A stretch of DNA of 64,000 nucleotides, taken from NCBI RefSeq assembly GCF_001741865.1, contig NZ_CP017147.1:620001-684000 (forward strand). Direction: 5' to 3'. The position numbers were made by a program, and so were the translations under genes. Under the pieces are notes generated by a model. That model saw only the letters and a list, made by a program, of their open reading frames with translations, did no database searches and had not been told where the DNA came from. Positions 25,230 through 35,361 of this stretch are shown one piece after another. Each line of letters starts with the position of its first letter. Positions within the stretch are counted from its first letter, which is position 1. The stretch is from Bosea vaviloviae. Lineage in GTDB: Bacteria > Pseudomonadota > Alphaproteobacteria > Rhizobiales > Beijerinckiaceae.

Positions 25230-26011
25230 GCCGCGGTCCAGCCGCCATCCATCGGCAAGATCGTGCCGGTGATCGACTTCGCCGCATCCGTGCACAGGAA
25301 GACCGCGAGCGCCGCGACCTGCTCGACCGTGACGAACTCCTTGGTCGGCTGCGCCGTCAGCAGCACGTCGTTGATGACCTGCTCCTTGGTCATGTTGCGC
25401 GCCTTCATCGTGTCGGGGATCTGCTTCTCGACCAGCGGCGTCCAGACATAGCCGGGCGCGATCGCGTTCACGGTGATGCCGTTGGTCGCGACTTCCAGCG
25501 CCACCGTCTTGGTCAGGCCGGCGATGCCGTGCTTGGCCGAGACATAAGCCGATTTGAAGGGCGAGGCGACGAAGGCATGCGCCGAGGCCGTGTTGATGAT
25601 CCGGCCCCAGCCCTTCGCCTTCATCTTCGGCAGCGCCGCGCGCGTGGTATGGAAGGCCGAGGTCAGGTTGATCGCGATGATCATGTCCCAGGTCGCGATC
25701 GGGAACTCCTCGATCGGGGCGACATGCTGGATGCCGGCATTGTTGACGAGGATGTCGACGGCCCCGAAGGCGGCCTCGGCCTGGGCGATCATGCCGGCGA
25801 TCTGGTCGGGCTTGGTCATGTCGGCGGGCGAGAACAGCGCCTTGACGCCGAACTCGCTTTCGAGCCCGGAACGGAGCTTTTCCGCGTCGTCAGCAGGCAG
25901 GATGCCGTTGATGACGAGATTCGCGCCTTCCTTGGCGAGCGCATGGGCATAGGCGAGGCCGATGCCTGAGGTCGAGCCGGTGATCACGGCGCAGCGGTCT
26001 TTGAGGAACAT
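25226..26011 (-). CDS. bdhA: 3-hydroxybutyrate dehydrogenase (SDR family)
   Basis: A 261-residue SDR. Motifs are TGSTSGIG (12-19), NNAGIQHVAPIEEFP, catalytic Ser in IINTASAHAFVASP, Tyr/Lys in SAYVSAKHG, and the C-terminal PMDGGWTAA. The AGIQHVAPIEEF and TPLVEKQIPD segments are characteristic of D-3-hydroxybutyrate dehydrogenase, which interconverts 3-hydroxybutyrate and acetoacetate with NAD in polyhydroxybutyrate use. The ATG at 26011 gives the usual length and has CAGGAGCC upstream; an ATG 21 bp earlier is possible. It is divergent from zur. Confidence 0.9.
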   Translation of the reverse strand: MFLKDRCAVITGSTSGIGLAYAHALAKEGANLVINGILPADDAEKLRSGLESEFGVKALFSPADMTKPDQIAGMIAQAEAAFGAVDILVNNAGIQHVAPIEEFPIATWDMIIAINLTSAFHTTRAALPKMKAKGWGRIINTASAHAFVASPFKSAYVSAKHGIAGLTKTVALEVATNGITVNAIAPGYVWTPLVEKQIPDTMKARNMTKEQVINDVLLTAQPTKEFVTVEQVAALAVFLCTDAAKSITGTILPMDGGWTAA

Positions 26012-26130
26012 GAACGTCAAGGCTCCTGACATTAGGGATAGAAATGCTTAGGTTCGGTGCCGAGCGGGCGATATGTCAGTGACCGGAAAAGGGTCGCGGC
26101 GCGGCGCCTGATGACCTATTGCAACGCAAC

Positions 26131-26658
26131 ATGACCAAAATGCAGCCACACGCACACGATCATGACGGCGCTGACGATGCAATCTGCCGGCATGCGCATG
26201 ACCATCGCAATCATGCAGCCCAGGCCCTGGCCCGGGCCGAGCATCTCTGCCGCGAGCGCGGTCTCAGGCTGACGCCGATCCGCCGCAAGGCGCTGGAGGC
26301 GCTGCATGCCGACCACCGCCCCGTCGGGGCCTATGATCTGGCCGACCGCATCTCGCCGGCCGGCGGGCGCCGTCTCGCGCCGATCTCGATCTATCGCGCG
26401 CTCGATTTTCTGGTCGAGCAGGGCTTCGTCCACCGGCTCTCCTCGCGCAACGCCTATATCGCCTGCCTGCACGGCCATGGCGCCGACGAGGTCGTCGCCT
26501 TCCTGATCTGCGAGGCCTGCGGCGGCGTCGATGAGGATTCCTCGCCCGCCATGAAGAAGGCCGTGGCGGCGATCGCGCAGACGCGACAGTTTTCCCCCTC
26601 GCATCAGGTGGTCGAGATCGTCGGCCGCTGCGAGCATTGCCGGAGCGTTCAAGGATGA
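26131..26658 (+). CDS. zur: Zur-type Fur family zinc-responsive repressor
   Basis: A 175-residue Fur-superfamily regulator. It begins with a histidine-rich tail ([22 protein letters not shown]), followed by a winged helix ([37 protein letters not shown]). The dimerisation domain holds the structural zinc cysteines CEACGG and [17 protein letters not shown] is the regulatory metal segment typical of Zur rather than Fur. It would repress zinc-uptake genes; none lie next to it. The ATG at 26131 was chosen; an upstream TTG at 26119 is in frame. Its stop overlaps the ispG start. Confidence 0.88.
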   Translation: MTKMQPHAHDHDGADDAICRHAHDHRNHAAQALARAEHLCRERGLRLTPIRRKALEALHADHRPVGAYDLADRISPAGGRRLAPISIYRALDFLVEQGFVHRLSSRNAYIACLHGHGADEVVAFLICEACGGVDEDSSPAMKKAVAAIAQTRQFSPSHQVVEIVGRCEHCRSVQG

Positions 26659-27929
26659 ACGAGCGCGTGTCGCCTCCCTGCCTTCCCGATCAGGCCGGGC
26701 CGCAGCCGCGCCGGCTGACCGTGCCGGTCCAGGTCGGCTCCGTCACCGTCGGCGGCGGCGCGCCGATCGTCGTGCAATCGATGACCAACACCGACACCGC
26801 CGATATCGCGGGCACGATCGCGCAGGTCGCGGCGCTCGCCCGGCAGGGTTCGGAACTCGTCCGCATCACGGTCGACCGCGACGAGGCCGCCGCCGCGGTC
26901 CCGCATATTCGTGAGCGGCTCGACCGCATCGGCATCGACGTGCCGCTGGTCGGCGATTTCCACTATATCGGCCACAAGCTGCTGACCGACCATCCCGCCT
27001 GCGCCGAGGCGCTGGCGAAATACCGCATCAACCCCGGCAATGTCGGCTTCAAGGACAAGAAGGACCGGCAGTTCGGCCAGATCGTCGAGCTCGCGATCAA
27101 ACATGGCAAGGCCGTGCGCATCGGCGCGAACTGGGGCTCGCTCGACCAGGAATTGCTGACCGTCCTGATGGACGAGAACGCCGTCTCGGCCACCCCGCTC
27201 GACGCCCGCGCCGTGATGCGCGAAGCGATGGTACAGTCAGCTCTCCTCTCTGCGCAGCGCGCCGAGGAGATCGGATTGGGCCGGGACCGCATCATCCTTT
27301 CGGCCAAGGTCTCGGGCGTGCAGGACCTGATCGCGGTCTACCGCATGCTGGCCAACCGGGCCGACTACGCCATCCATCTCGGCCTCACCGAAGCCGGCAT
27401 GGGCTCGAAGGGCATCGTCGCCTCCTCGGCTGCGCTCGGCATCCTGCTGCAGGAGGGCATCGGCGACACGATCCGCTTCTCGCTGACGCCTGAGCCCGGC
27501 GGCGACCGCACGCTCGAGGTCAAGGCTGCGCAGGAACTGCTCCAGACCATGGGCTTCCGCGCTTTCGTGCCGCTGGTGGCGGCCTGCCCCGGCTGCGGCC
27601 GCACCACCTCGACGGTGTTCCAGGAGCTGGCGCGGGACATCCAGAACTGGATCTCAAGCTCCATGCCGGAATGGAAGACACGCTATCCCGGTGTCGAGAC
27701 ACTGAACGTCGCTGTGATGGGCTGCATCGTCAACGGACCCGGCGAGTCCAAACACGCCGATATCGGCATCTCGCTGCCCGGCACGGGCGAGGCTCCGGTT
27801 GCCCCGGTTTTCGTCGACGGCCGCAAGGTCACGACCCTGCGCGGCCCCGCCATCGCCGCCGAATTCAAGACGATGGTCGATGGCTACATCGCGCAGCGTT
27901 ATGGTGGGCTGAGCGATGCGGCGCAGTGA
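26655..27929 (+). CDS. ispG: 4-hydroxy-3-methylbut-2-enyl diphosphate synthase (IspG/GcpE)
   Basis: A 424-residue iron-sulfur enzyme of the MEP isoprenoid pathway that converts MEcPP to HMBPP. The TIM-barrel part starts [24 protein letters not shown]. The C-terminal Fe-S domain provides cysteines in CPGCGR and [12 protein letters not shown]. The start ATG overlaps the zur stop (ATGA), so translation of ispG is coupled to the zinc regulator. The alternative TTG start at 26637 is less likely. All three [4Fe-4S] cysteines are present. Confidence 0.96.
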   Translation: MNERVSPPCLPDQAGPQPRRLTVPVQVGSVTVGGGAPIVVQSMTNTDTADIAGTIAQVAALARQGSELVRITVDRDEAAAAVPHIRERLDRIGIDVPLVGDFHYIGHKLLTDHPACAEALAKYRINPGNVGFKDKKDRQFGQIVELAIKHGKAVRIGANWGSLDQELLTVLMDENAVSATPLDARAVMREAMVQSALLSAQRAEEIGLGRDRIILSAKVSGVQDLIAVYRMLANRADYAIHLGLTEAGMGSKGIVASSAALGILLQEGIGDTIRFSLTPEPGGDRTLEVKAAQELLQTMGFRAFVPLVAACPGCGRTTSTVFQELARDIQNWISSSMPEWKTRYPGVETLNVAVMGCIVNGPGESKHADIGISLPGTGEAPVAPVFVDGRKVTTLRGPAIAAEFKTMVDGYIAQRYGGLSDAAQ

Positions 27930-27936
27930 GATCGAA

Positions 27937-27958
27937 CCGGCGCGCCTTTGCGCGCCGG
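27937..27958 (+). terminator. Hairpin after ispG, possible terminator
   Basis: A 9-bp perfect stem CCGGCGCGC around CTTT, 8 bp after the ispG stop. It lacks a clear T-run (CCTGCTTGTGTT follows), so it may be a weak terminator. Confidence 0.45.
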
Positions 27959-28017
27959 CCTGCTTGTGTTAGACGCCCCGGCCTTTCGCTGCACCGCAGC
28001 GCGCGCGGAGATCCCTG

Positions 28018-30003
28018 ATGGGGCATGATCAGCCGAATCCACCGACCACGCGGCCGGAGGATTCCCGTTTCGGCCTCGATGATGGTCATGGTGGCGCGAG
28101 CAAGCACGGCCATTCGACCAACAGCTTCGCGGTCCTGGCGCTGGGAGCCCTCGGCGTCGTCTATGGCGATATCGGTACGAGCCCGCTCTACGCGCTGCGC
28201 GAGACGGTTCTGGCCGCGACCGCGGCCCATGGCGCGCTGACCAATGCCGCAGCCAACGCGCCGGTGCCGCGCGATATCGTCATCGGCGTGCTGTCGCTGA
28301 TCCTGTGGTCGCTTGTCATCGTCGTCACGCTGAAATACGTGCTGCTGCTGATGCGGGCCGACAACAATGGCGAAGGCGGCATCCTGACGCTGGTCGCCCT
28401 GGCCCAGCGTGGCCTGGGCCGCATGCGCGGCGGCTTCGTGTTGTTTCTGGGAATGGCGGGCGCTGCGCTGTTCTATGGCGACGCGGTCATCACGCCGGCG
28501 ATCTCGGTGCTCTCGGCTGTCGAGGGCCTCAAGCTGGTAACGCCAGTACTCGACGACTATTTGATCTGGATCGCCTCGATCATCCTGATCGCCCTGTTCA
28601 TGGTGCAGAGCGGCGGCACCGAAAAGGTCGCGAATTTCTTCGGCCCTGTCATGCTGGTCTGGTTCGCGGCGCTGGCGGGCCTGGGCATCTATCACATCGC
28701 CGACGAACTGACCGTGCTCGCCTCGGTGAACCCCTATTACGGCCTGCGCTTCTTCGTCGACCATCCCACCGTCTCGCTGGCCGTGCTCGGCTCGGTCTGC
28801 CTGGCCGTCACGGGCGCCGAGGCGCTCTATGCCGATATGGGTCATTTCGGCCGTGGGCCGATCCAGAGCGCCTGGATCTGGCTGGTGTTTCCCTCGCTCT
28901 GGCTGAACTATCTCGGCCAGGGCGCGCTCATCCTGTCGGACCCGTCCGCGATCGACAATCCGTTCTACAAGCTCGCGCCGGACTTCTTGATCCTGCCGCT
29001 CGTCATCCTGGCGACGATCGCGACCATCATCGCGAGCCAGGCCGTGATCACCGGAGCCTTCTCGCTGACGCGCCAGGCGATCCAGCTCGGGCTGCTGCCG
29101 CGGCTGGAGATCCGGCACACCTCAGAGCACACATCGGGGCAGATCTACATCCCGCGCATCAACTGGATGCTGCTGGTCGTCGTGCTGATCCTGGTCTGGG
29201 CCTTCAAGACCTCGTCCAACCTCTCGCATGCCTATGGCATCGCCGTGTTCGGCACCATGGTGGTGAGTTCGCTGCTCGCCTTCATCGTCATCCGCCGCAA
29301 CTGGGGCTGGAGCCTGATCGCGACGCTGGCGCTGATCGTGCCCTTCCTGGTGATCGACATCGCCTTCTTCGCGGCCAACCTGCTCAAGCTGTTCAGCGGC
29401 GGCTATATGCCGGTGCTGCTGGCGATCGTGCTCGTCGTCATGATGTGGACCTGGGTGCGCGGCACCAAGATCCTGTTCGACAAGACGCGCAAGACCGATG
29501 TGCCGCTGCTCGAACTCGTCGGCATGCTGTCGAAGAGCCCGCCCGTGCGCGTCAAGGGCATGGCGGTGTTCCTGACCAGCGATCCCGAGACGGCGCCGGC
29601 CTCACTGCTGCACAACCTCAAGCACAACAAGGTGCTGCATGAGCGCAATGTGATCCTGACCGTGCGCTCAGCCGACACACCGCGCGTCGCCGAGGAGGAG
29701 CGCGTCAGGCTCTCGCGGATCACCGACGATTTCTGGCGGGTCGAGATGGTCTACGGCTATATGGAGAGCCCCAACATCCCCAAGGGGCTCGCCGTGCTGC
29801 GCAAGCAGGGCTTCAAGTTCGACATCATGTCGACCTCGTTCTTCCTGTCGCGCCGCTCGATCAAGGCCTCGCCGCAATCGGGCATGCCGATCTGGCAGGA
29901 CAAGCTCTTCATCAGCCTGACCAAGAGCGCGACTGACGCCACGAGCTTCTTCCAGATCCCGACCGGCCGCGTCGTCGAGGTCGGCACGCAGGTCTCGGTC
30001 TGA
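28018..30003 (+). CDS. kup: Kup/Trk-independent low-affinity potassium transporter
   Basis: A 661-residue inner-membrane K+/H+ symporter. After a hydrophilic N-terminus comes the KUP signature [20 protein letters not shown] near residue 42, then about 12 hydrophobic segments, including FFLGMAG-type helices and the [13 protein letters not shown] loop. A ~200-residue cytoplasmic C-terminal domain (from [10 protein letters not shown] to the end) matches the family. The length is typical. It is separated from ispG by 88 bp with a hairpin, so it may have its own promoter. Confidence 0.95.
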   Translation: MGHDQPNPPTTRPEDSRFGLDDGHGGASKHGHSTNSFAVLALGALGVVYGDIGTSPLYALRETVLAATAAHGALTNAAANAPVPRDIVIGVLSLILWSLVIVVTLKYVLLLMRADNNGEGGILTLVALAQRGLGRMRGGFVLFLGMAGAALFYGDAVITPAISVLSAVEGLKLVTPVLDDYLIWIASIILIALFMVQSGGTEKVANFFGPVMLVWFAALAGLGIYHIADELTVLASVNPYYGLRFFVDHPTVSLAVLGSVCLAVTGAEALYADMGHFGRGPIQSAWIWLVFPSLWLNYLGQGALILSDPSAIDNPFYKLAPDFLILPLVILATIATIIASQAVITGAFSLTRQAIQLGLLPRLEIRHTSEHTSGQIYIPRINWMLLVVVLILVWAFKTSSNLSHAYGIAVFGTMVVSSLLAFIVIRRNWGWSLIATLALIVPFLVIDIAFFAANLLKLFSGGYMPVLLAIVLVVMMWTWVRGTKILFDKTRKTDVPLLELVGMLSKSPPVRVKGMAVFLTSDPETAPASLLHNLKHNKVLHERNVILTVRSADTPRVAEEERVRLSRITDDFWRVEMVYGYMESPNIPKGLAVLRKQGFKFDIMSTSFFLSRRSIKASPQSGMPIWQDKLFISLTKSATDATSFFQIPTGRVVEVGTQVSV

Positions 30004-30012
30004 AAGTCCCAC

Positions 30013-30124
30013 CGTCATTCTCGGGCGAAGCCCTCGGGTCCGATCTTCGATCGGCCCAAGGATAAACTCCGCGCAGACCCGAGAATCTCTGGAAAGAGAT
30101 GCTCGGGTCGAGCCCGAGCATGAC
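30013..30124. repeat. Mosaic palindromic repeat (TTCTCGGGC... type)
   Basis: 112 bp bounded by CGTCATTCTCGGGC and GCCCGAGCATGACG. Inside are CCGATCTTCGATCGG and a GGATAAACTCCGCGCAGACC stretch, partly shared (inverted) with 4940-4985. It lies between the convergent kup and transporter genes and may stop transcription from both sides. Confidence 0.75.
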
Positions 30125-30140
30125 GCGCCTTTTGCGGGCT

Positions 30141-31070
30141 TCAATCCAGCCGCGCCGAGCCCTCGGGCACATGCCTGACCCGCTCCCGGTAAAGCAGGTA
30201 TAGTCCCGAGGCGATGACGATGGTCGCGCCGACGAAGGTCCAGCGGTCCGGCCACTGGCCGAAGGCGAACCAGCCGAGCGCGATCATCCAGACGATCTGC
30301 GAATAGATGAAGGGCGCAAGCACCGTCGCCGGCGCAAGCCGATGCGCCAGAATCAGCAGCCAATGGCCGAAGCCACCGAGCACCCCGGTCGCGAGCATCA
30401 GCAACCAGACCAGCGGGCTTTGCGGCATCGTCCAGAAGAACGGGATCAAGGGCAGCATGGCAAGCGTGCCGGCGACGCCCGAATAGACCATCGTCGTCTC
30501 CGGCGGATCGAAGGCGGCAAGCTTGCGCGTCGCAAGCGAATAGAACGAGTAGCAGACGCAGCCGAGCACGCTGAGCAGGGCGGCAGGATGCATCCCGCCG
30601 AAGCCCGGCCGCGTGATCACCAGCACGCCGACAAAGCCGACGCCGATGGCGATAAGCCGGCGCGGGCCCGGCCACTCCCCCAGAAGCGGGCCGGAGACCA
30701 GCGCCACCAGGAGTGGCCCCGCGAACATGATCGAGACGGTCTCGGCGAGCTGGAGATATTTGACCGCGATGAAGTTCAGCAACGTCGAGCCCAGCAGCAG
30801 CAGCGAGCGGACCGCCTGGAGCCAGGGTCGTTGCGTCCGCAGGATACCAGGATGGCTCCACGGATTGAGCAGCAGGCAGACCAGCGCCATGCTGCCGGCA
30901 TAGCGGGCAAACACCACCTGCACCGGATCCATCGAGGCCGACAGCCATTTCGCGCTGGCATCGAGCATGGCGAAGCACAGCACGGCCCCACACATCAGCG
31001 CGATCGCGGCCAGTCGCGTGCGACTGGTTTCCGGAGTGTGGGGATGGGCGGCCAAGACAGGTTCCGTCAT
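30141..31070 (-). CDS. DMT superfamily transporter (two EamA domains)
   Basis: A 309-residue membrane protein with ten hydrophobic segments arranged as two EamA repeats (first from ALMCGAVLCFAMLDASAKWL, second from LLSVLGCVCYSFYSLATRKL). EamA proteins export amino acids, metabolites or nucleotide derivatives; the substrate here cannot be told. The start ATG at 31070 gives a short N-terminal tail before helix 1. An upstream ATG would add a 23-residue extension and is less likely. It lies 81 bp downstream of a MarR regulator on the same strand, which may control it. Confidence 0.85.
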   Translation of the reverse strand: MTEPVLAAHPHTPETSRTRLAAIALMCGAVLCFAMLDASAKWLSASMDPVQVVFARYAGSMALVCLLLNPWSHPGILRTQRPWLQAVRSLLLLGSTLLNFIAVKYLQLAETVSIMFAGPLLVALVSGPLLGEWPGPRRLIAIGVGFVGVLVITRPGFGGMHPAALLSVLGCVCYSFYSLATRKLAAFDPPETTMVYSGVAGTLAMLPLIPFFWTMPQSPLVWLLMLATGVLGGFGHWLLILAHRLAPATVLAPFIYSQIVWMIALGWFAFGQWPDRWTFVGATIVIASGLYLLYRERVRHVPEGSARLD

Positions 31071-31151
31071 GCGTTGGCAGAATGCCAAAGGCAGATTTAA
31101 CCGTTTTACGGCCTCAAGCCAGTCGTTCGCTGCATGCAATCCATGCGCGTA

Positions 31152-31634
31152 TCAGCCGTCGCTATCGGCCTCGTCGCCATCGACGTCGCCATCCTCGATC
31201 TCGACGCCGGCTTTCGACAATCCTTTGGCGGCTTTGCGGAGAAGCTTGCGCAGCTGCTTGCGCTCCTTCGCGTCGAGACGCTCGAGCAACTCGTCCTCGA
31301 CCTGGTTCCAGACCGCATCCAGCGTCGCCGCGGTCTTCTGGCCGAGTTCGGTCAGCGCGACCTGGACGAGGCGTCCGTCGCGGCTGCCGCCCTCGCGCGT
31401 GACGAGCCCCTGCAACGAAAGCCGGCCGATCGTCTTGGAGACCGTCGGCGGCTTGACCCGGAGCAGGGTCGCAAGCTCGCCCATCGTCATCGGCGCGGGC
31501 ACCAGCGCCTTCAGCGCCTGCTCCTGGCCCGGGAACAGGCCAAGCGCGTTGAGCCGCTCGCCCATTCGCGCGCGATGCAGCCGCGCGGTCACGAGCAGGG
31601 CACGGCCGACGCTCTTCTCCAGCGACTTGGTCAT
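31152..31634 (-). CDS. MarR family transcriptional regulator
   Basis: A 160-residue winged-helix repressor. The recognition helix region is MTMGELATLLRVKPPTVSKTIGRLSLQGLVTREGGSRDGRLVQVALTELGQ, with the DGR wing signature. A C-terminal helix rich in Arg/Lys ends in an unusual acidic tail (EIEDGDVDGDEADSDG). It probably controls the adjacent transporter at 30141-31070 or the quinone reductase at 31729-32310. No ligand can be inferred. Confidence 0.88.
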   Translation of the reverse strand: MTKSLEKSVGRALLVTARLHRARMGERLNALGLFPGQEQALKALVPAPMTMGELATLLRVKPPTVSKTIGRLSLQGLVTREGGSRDGRLVQVALTELGQKTAATLDAVWNQVEDELLERLDAKERKQLRKLLRKAAKGLSKAGVEIEDGDVDGDEADSDG

Positions 31635-31728
31635 GAGCCGGTCCTTGCTAATGGTTTAGGCGATCGTTCGCCGGCTCTCAGATCGCCCGCGATCATGACA
31701 CGCTGATGACGTGGGTGAGACAGATGCT

Positions 31729-32310
31729 TCACAGCCGGCCGATAATAGCACGAACCCGCTCGAAAAACGCTTGGCGGGTCTCCGGCGTCGCGCGGTTCAT
31801 GTCGTAATGCGCCAGATAGAGCGGCCGTGCGCTCGGGTGGCAGACCGCGCGCAGCACCCGCCTGACCACCTTGCGCGGCGGATCGCCCATCAACAACGCG
31901 CGCCAGCGCGACCCGCCATAGGTCGTCACTGCCGCAAGCTTGCGGATGTTCCAGAGATTGGGCCTGACCTTGCCATCGACCAGCTTGAACGAGATGCCGG
32001 GCAGGAAGACCCTGTCGAAGAACCCCTTCAGGATCGCCGGATAGCCGAAATTCCAAACCGGGAAGCACAGCACCAGCGCCTCGGCTCGTTGCAGCCGCTC
32101 GACATAGCCGGCAACGGGACGCGTGTTGCTGGCGAGGTCATGATAGCCCACGCGCTCCGCCCGGCTCAGCACGGCGTCAAAACCCTCGGCATAGAGATCG
32201 CAATCGTCGACCTCGTGTCCCGCCTGCTTCAGGCTCGTCACCACGGCCTCGTGCAGCGCCGCGCCATAGCTCTCCGGGTCGGGATGGGCATAGAGCACGA
32301 GCACCCGCAT
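31729..32310 (-). CDS. NAD(P)H dehydrogenase (quinone)/flavodoxin-fold oxidoreductase
   Basis: A 193-residue protein with the flavodoxin-like NQO1/MdaB fold. Features are VLYAHPDPESYGAALHEAV at the N-terminus, LVLCFPVWNFGYPAILKGFFDRVFLPG (the FMN/FAD-binding WNFG-type motif) near residues 80-106, and TTYGGSRWRALLMGDPP. It reduces quinones or related acceptors with NAD(P)H. Its start lies 2 bp after the stop of the FAD-linked oxidase, so they are co-transcribed, suggesting joint use of a flavin-linked redox pathway. Confidence 0.85.
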   Translation of the reverse strand: MRVLVLYAHPDPESYGAALHEAVVTSLKQAGHEVDDCDLYAEGFDAVLSRAERVGYHDLASNTRPVAGYVERLQRAEALVLCFPVWNFGYPAILKGFFDRVFLPGISFKLVDGKVRPNLWNIRKLAAVTTYGGSRWRALLMGDPPRKVVRRVLRAVCHPSARPLYLAHYDMNRATPETRQAFFERVRAIIGRL

Positions 32311-32312
32311 CC

Positions 32313-33737
32313 TCAGCCCACCCCGGCTTCGGACAGGCTGCGGAACAGGAAGGTCTTGCCTGAAGCGTAATCGTAAGCCGGGTCCTCCCAGGCGATCATC
32401 TTGCCGGGGTTGAGCAGCCCTTGCGGATCGGCCTGCCGCTTGAAGGCGAGCTGGGCTTCGTCGGTCTGCTTCATGCCGCCCTCCTCCAGCGTGTAGCGAT
32501 GCGGGTTGAAGATCGGCGCGCCCATCGCCTCATGGATCGCCATGATCTCCTCCAGCCGCTCTTCCGTGGTGAAGCGCACCAGCGGCAGCCCGAAGCAGGT
32601 GATCTTGCCGTCGAAGCGGACGAATTCAAGATGGCAGAGCACTTCATCACCGAAGCGCGCATGGATCGCCTCGACCAGCTCGACCTGGTTCGGGAACGGG
32701 TAGAGCACCTGGAGATAGGTGATGGCGGGGTCGACGCGCAGCGCCCTGAGCGTGGTGTGGTTCCAGCCGAGCTCATAGGCGGGCGGCAGGCCTTTCGCCT
32801 CCTCCGGGAAGAGCGTGTCCGAACGCATCAGCAACGCGGCGCCCCTGAAACGCTTGGCATAGGCGAGCAGCGAGTCGACCGCGAAATCGGCCGCCATGAC
32901 GATGACGAGATGGCTGTCGCGCGGCAGGAATTTCCTGTGCCGCAGGAAATAATCATGCGGAGCCGGCGCAGCGACGACGGCAAGGTTCTTCAGCGCCAGC
33001 CCGTCCTGCTCGCCCAGCTCATTGGCGAACTCCGTCGCGGCCCGCAAACTGCCGAAGCCGAGGATGACATCGACCCAGTCGTAAGCCGGCGCCAATGGCA
33101 TCTCGACCTCGGTGATGATGCCGTTGGTGCCATAGGCATGAGCGACCTTGTGCAGATCCTCGCCGCTCAGCTCCAGAATGCGCGGCGAGGCTTCCATCGT
33201 CGCGACCTTGAGCGCGATGATGTTGCCCCAGTCGCGCAATCCGCCCCATTTGATCGAGCCGACGCCGCCCGAGCCACCGGCGATGAAGCCGCCAATCGAG
33301 GCGGTCTGATAGGTCGAGGGGTGGAGCCTGAGCTCCTGGCGCGAATGCCGGCGCGTCTCGTCATCGATCCGCGCCATGATCGCACCGGGCTCGGCGACAT
33401 AGCGGCCGGGCGCGATCGCCTTGACCTTGTTGAAGCCGGAGAGATCGAGCAGCACGCCGCCTGAGAGCGGCATGGCCTGGCCGTAATTGCCCGTGCCGGT
33501 GCCGCGCGGCGTCACCGGAATGCCCAGCGCATGCGCCGCAGTGAGCACCTCCAGCACCTCGGCCTCGCTCGTCGGCAACACGATGATGTCGGCCGTGACA
33601 TGGTCGAGCTTGCGTTTCAGCACCGGCGAATACCAGAAGAAGTCGCGGCTCTTCTGCTTCACCAGCGCCGGGTTGTCCTCGCTGCGGATACCACCGAGGC
33701 GGGCCTTCAACGCGGCGATGTCGTAGCGTGCGGTCAT
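32313..33737 (-). CDS. FAD-binding oxidase, GlcD/VAO family
   Basis: A 474-residue flavoenzyme. It has an FAD-binding PCMH domain ([49 protein letters not shown] around residues 50-100, and [17 protein letters not shown]) and a C-terminal FAD-linked oxidase domain ([32 protein letters not shown] near the end). This family oxidises hydroxy acids such as glycolate or lactate. The ATG at 33737 starts the conserved N-terminus. It is followed by the quinone reductase gene and preceded by an amidohydrolase gene across a repeat. Confidence 0.85.
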   Translation of the reverse strand: MTARYDIAALKARLGGIRSEDNPALVKQKSRDFFWYSPVLKRKLDHVTADIIVLPTSEAEVLEVLTAAHALGIPVTPRGTGTGNYGQAMPLSGGVLLDLSGFNKVKAIAPGRYVAEPGAIMARIDDETRRHSRQELRLHPSTYQTASIGGFIAGGSGGVGSIKWGGLRDWGNIIALKVATMEASPRILELSGEDLHKVAHAYGTNGIITEVEMPLAPAYDWVDVILGFGSLRAATEFANELGEQDGLALKNLAVVAAPAPHDYFLRHRKFLPRDSHLVIVMAADFAVDSLLAYAKRFRGAALLMRSDTLFPEEAKGLPPAYELGWNHTTLRALRVDPAITYLQVLYPFPNQVELVEAIHARFGDEVLCHLEFVRFDGKITCFGLPLVRFTTEERLEEIMAIHEAMGAPIFNPHRYTLEEGGMKQTDEAQLAFKRQADPQGLLNPGKMIAWEDPAYDYASGKTFLFRSLSEAGVG

Positions 33738-33754
33738 GGGAGACGAGCCTCTAC

Positions 33755-33847
33755 CGTCATGCTCGCCCTTGTGGCGAGCATCCACGTCTCGAACACCGTC
33801 CTCGACATGTGAAGACGTGGATGGTCGGGACAAGCCCGACCATGACG
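33755..33847. repeat. Palindromic repeat, family R5
   Basis: Second copy of the element at 6140-6232: GTCATGCTCGCC...GGCGAGCATCCACG, then AAGACGTGGATGGTCGGGAC and GCCCGACCATGACG. Confidence 0.85.
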
Positions 33848-33873
33848 ACAGAGGGCGATGGACGAACCGGCCA

Positions 33874-35202
33874 TCATGCCGAACGCCCCATCAGATGATC
33901 GAGCTCGCGATGATCCGGCAGCGTCGTGTCGATCGCGCGGCCGTTCACCAGCACGGTCCTGTCGGTCTGCGGGCGGGCAAAGAACTCGGTCCAGTCGCGG
34001 GCGCGGGTCAGGATCACGTCGGCGGCTCCTCCCGGCGAGAGCACGCCGGCGCCGGTAGTGCCCATGATCGCGGCCGGCGTCCGCGCCACCGCATTCGCCC
34101 AATCGGTCCCGGAATGATCGAACTGGAGGATGCGCGTGCCCTCGCGCAGCACCTCGATCAGGTCGAGGTCGCCATAGGCATAGAACGGGTCGCGGGTGTT
34201 GTCGGAGGCGATCATCACCGGCACGCCCGCCGCCTTCAATTCATGCAGCGCCGTGACCCCGCGCCAACGCGGCGTCCGGCCGGGCGCGCGGTCCTGCAGA
34301 TACATGTTGCACATCGGCAGCGAGACCACGCTGATCCCCGCCTCCCTGACCTTGGAGATGATGCGCGCCTCGTCATCAGGCTGCTGCACGGCAAGCGAAC
34401 AGCAATGCCCGCACAGAATCTTGCCGGCGAAGCCATGGCGGATCGCGGCATCCGCAATGTTCTCCAGCGAACGCGCCTCAGGGTCGTTGGTCTCGTCGAC
34501 ATGGAAATCGAGGTCGAAGCCGTTCTCGATCGCGGTGCGGAAGACGAGGTCGAGCGCCGCATCGAGCTCCGGGATCATATGGCTGACGCAGCCGAAGATG
34601 CCGTCGCCATGCGCCTTCACGGCTGCCGTCACCGCCCGCATATGCCCGGGCTCGAGCGCGAACTGGATGCCGAACAGCGGCGATGCCTGCAATGCGATGC
34701 GACCGGCCCATTCCGCCTTGAGCTCGGCGAAGACCGGCCAGGAGATGCCGATCTGCTTGCCGAGCGAATCGAGATGTGTCCGCATCGCCGCCGTGCCATG
34801 AGCGAATGCGCCGCGCAGGCCGAATTCCATTCGCGCCCGCACGTCATCTGCGGACCAGTTCGCCTCGCGGTCGATCAGGACATTGCTCAGCGCGCCCATG
34901 AAGCTGCCGTCGGGATTACGCCGGCGCGGCCAGATATGACCCTTGTCGAGATGGACATGGCAGTCGACGAGGCGCGGCAGCACGATGCCGCCGTCGAGAT
35001 CAAAGCTGGCGCTTGCCTCCAGCGGTTCGGTTCCCGCCGGCAGGATCGAGACGATACGGCCATGCTCGACGCCGATATCGACCTTCGCCAACCCGTCGCG
35101 ATCGGCAGCGAGCGAAGCGCCGTCGAGCAGGCAGAGCGGCGCGCGGGCATTGCTCAGGCGAAAGGAAGCTGTGCCGGGCAGGGAAGCAAAACCGCTGGTC
35201 AC
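33874..35202 (-). CDS. Cytosine deaminase-like amidohydrolase (CodA family)
   Basis: A 442-residue amidohydrolase. Motifs are [17 protein letters not shown] (metal-binding HVHLDK), [19 protein letters not shown] with catalytic Glu, [13 protein letters not shown], and [18 protein letters not shown] with catalytic Asp. These match CodA-type deaminases, which convert cytosine, creatinine or related cyclic amidines. The start is taken as GTG at 35202 with GGGAGAG upstream; it places the N-terminus just before the conserved beta-sandwich. It lies upstream of the FAD oxidase and quinone reductase genes on the same strand. Confidence 0.85.
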   Translation of the reverse strand: MTSGFASLPGTASFRLSNARAPLCLLDGASLAADRDGLAKVDIGVEHGRIVSILPAGTEPLEASASFDLDGGIVLPRLVDCHVHLDKGHIWPRRRNPDGSFMGALSNVLIDREANWSADDVRARMEFGLRGAFAHGTAAMRTHLDSLGKQIGISWPVFAELKAEWAGRIALQASPLFGIQFALEPGHMRAVTAAVKAHGDGIFGCVSHMIPELDAALDLVFRTAIENGFDLDFHVDETNDPEARSLENIADAAIRHGFAGKILCGHCCSLAVQQPDDEARIISKVREAGISVVSLPMCNMYLQDRAPGRTPRWRGVTALHELKAAGVPVMIASDNTRDPFYAYGDLDLIEVLREGTRILQFDHSGTDWANAVARTPAAIMGTTGAGVLSPGGAADVILTRARDWTEFFARPQTDRTVLVNGRAIDTTLPDHRELDHLMGRSA

Positions 35203-35361
35203 GTCGTCGTCTCTCCCGCTCGGCCCTGTATCCCTATAAGCAGCGATCGATACCGGCCCGCAATGACGCGTGCAACCAAGACGGCGTCGCATCCGGGCTT
35301 GTCGCCGCCGGGCCGATCGCGCATGAGGACGGCTCGCGGACGAGACGAGGATTGTCAGACC

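Noticed and set aside
26110..26131. A TTGCAACGCAA dyad before zur as a possible Zur box
   Set aside because: It does not match the AT-rich ATAAC-type Zur consensus, and half-site symmetry extends only four bases; too weak to report.
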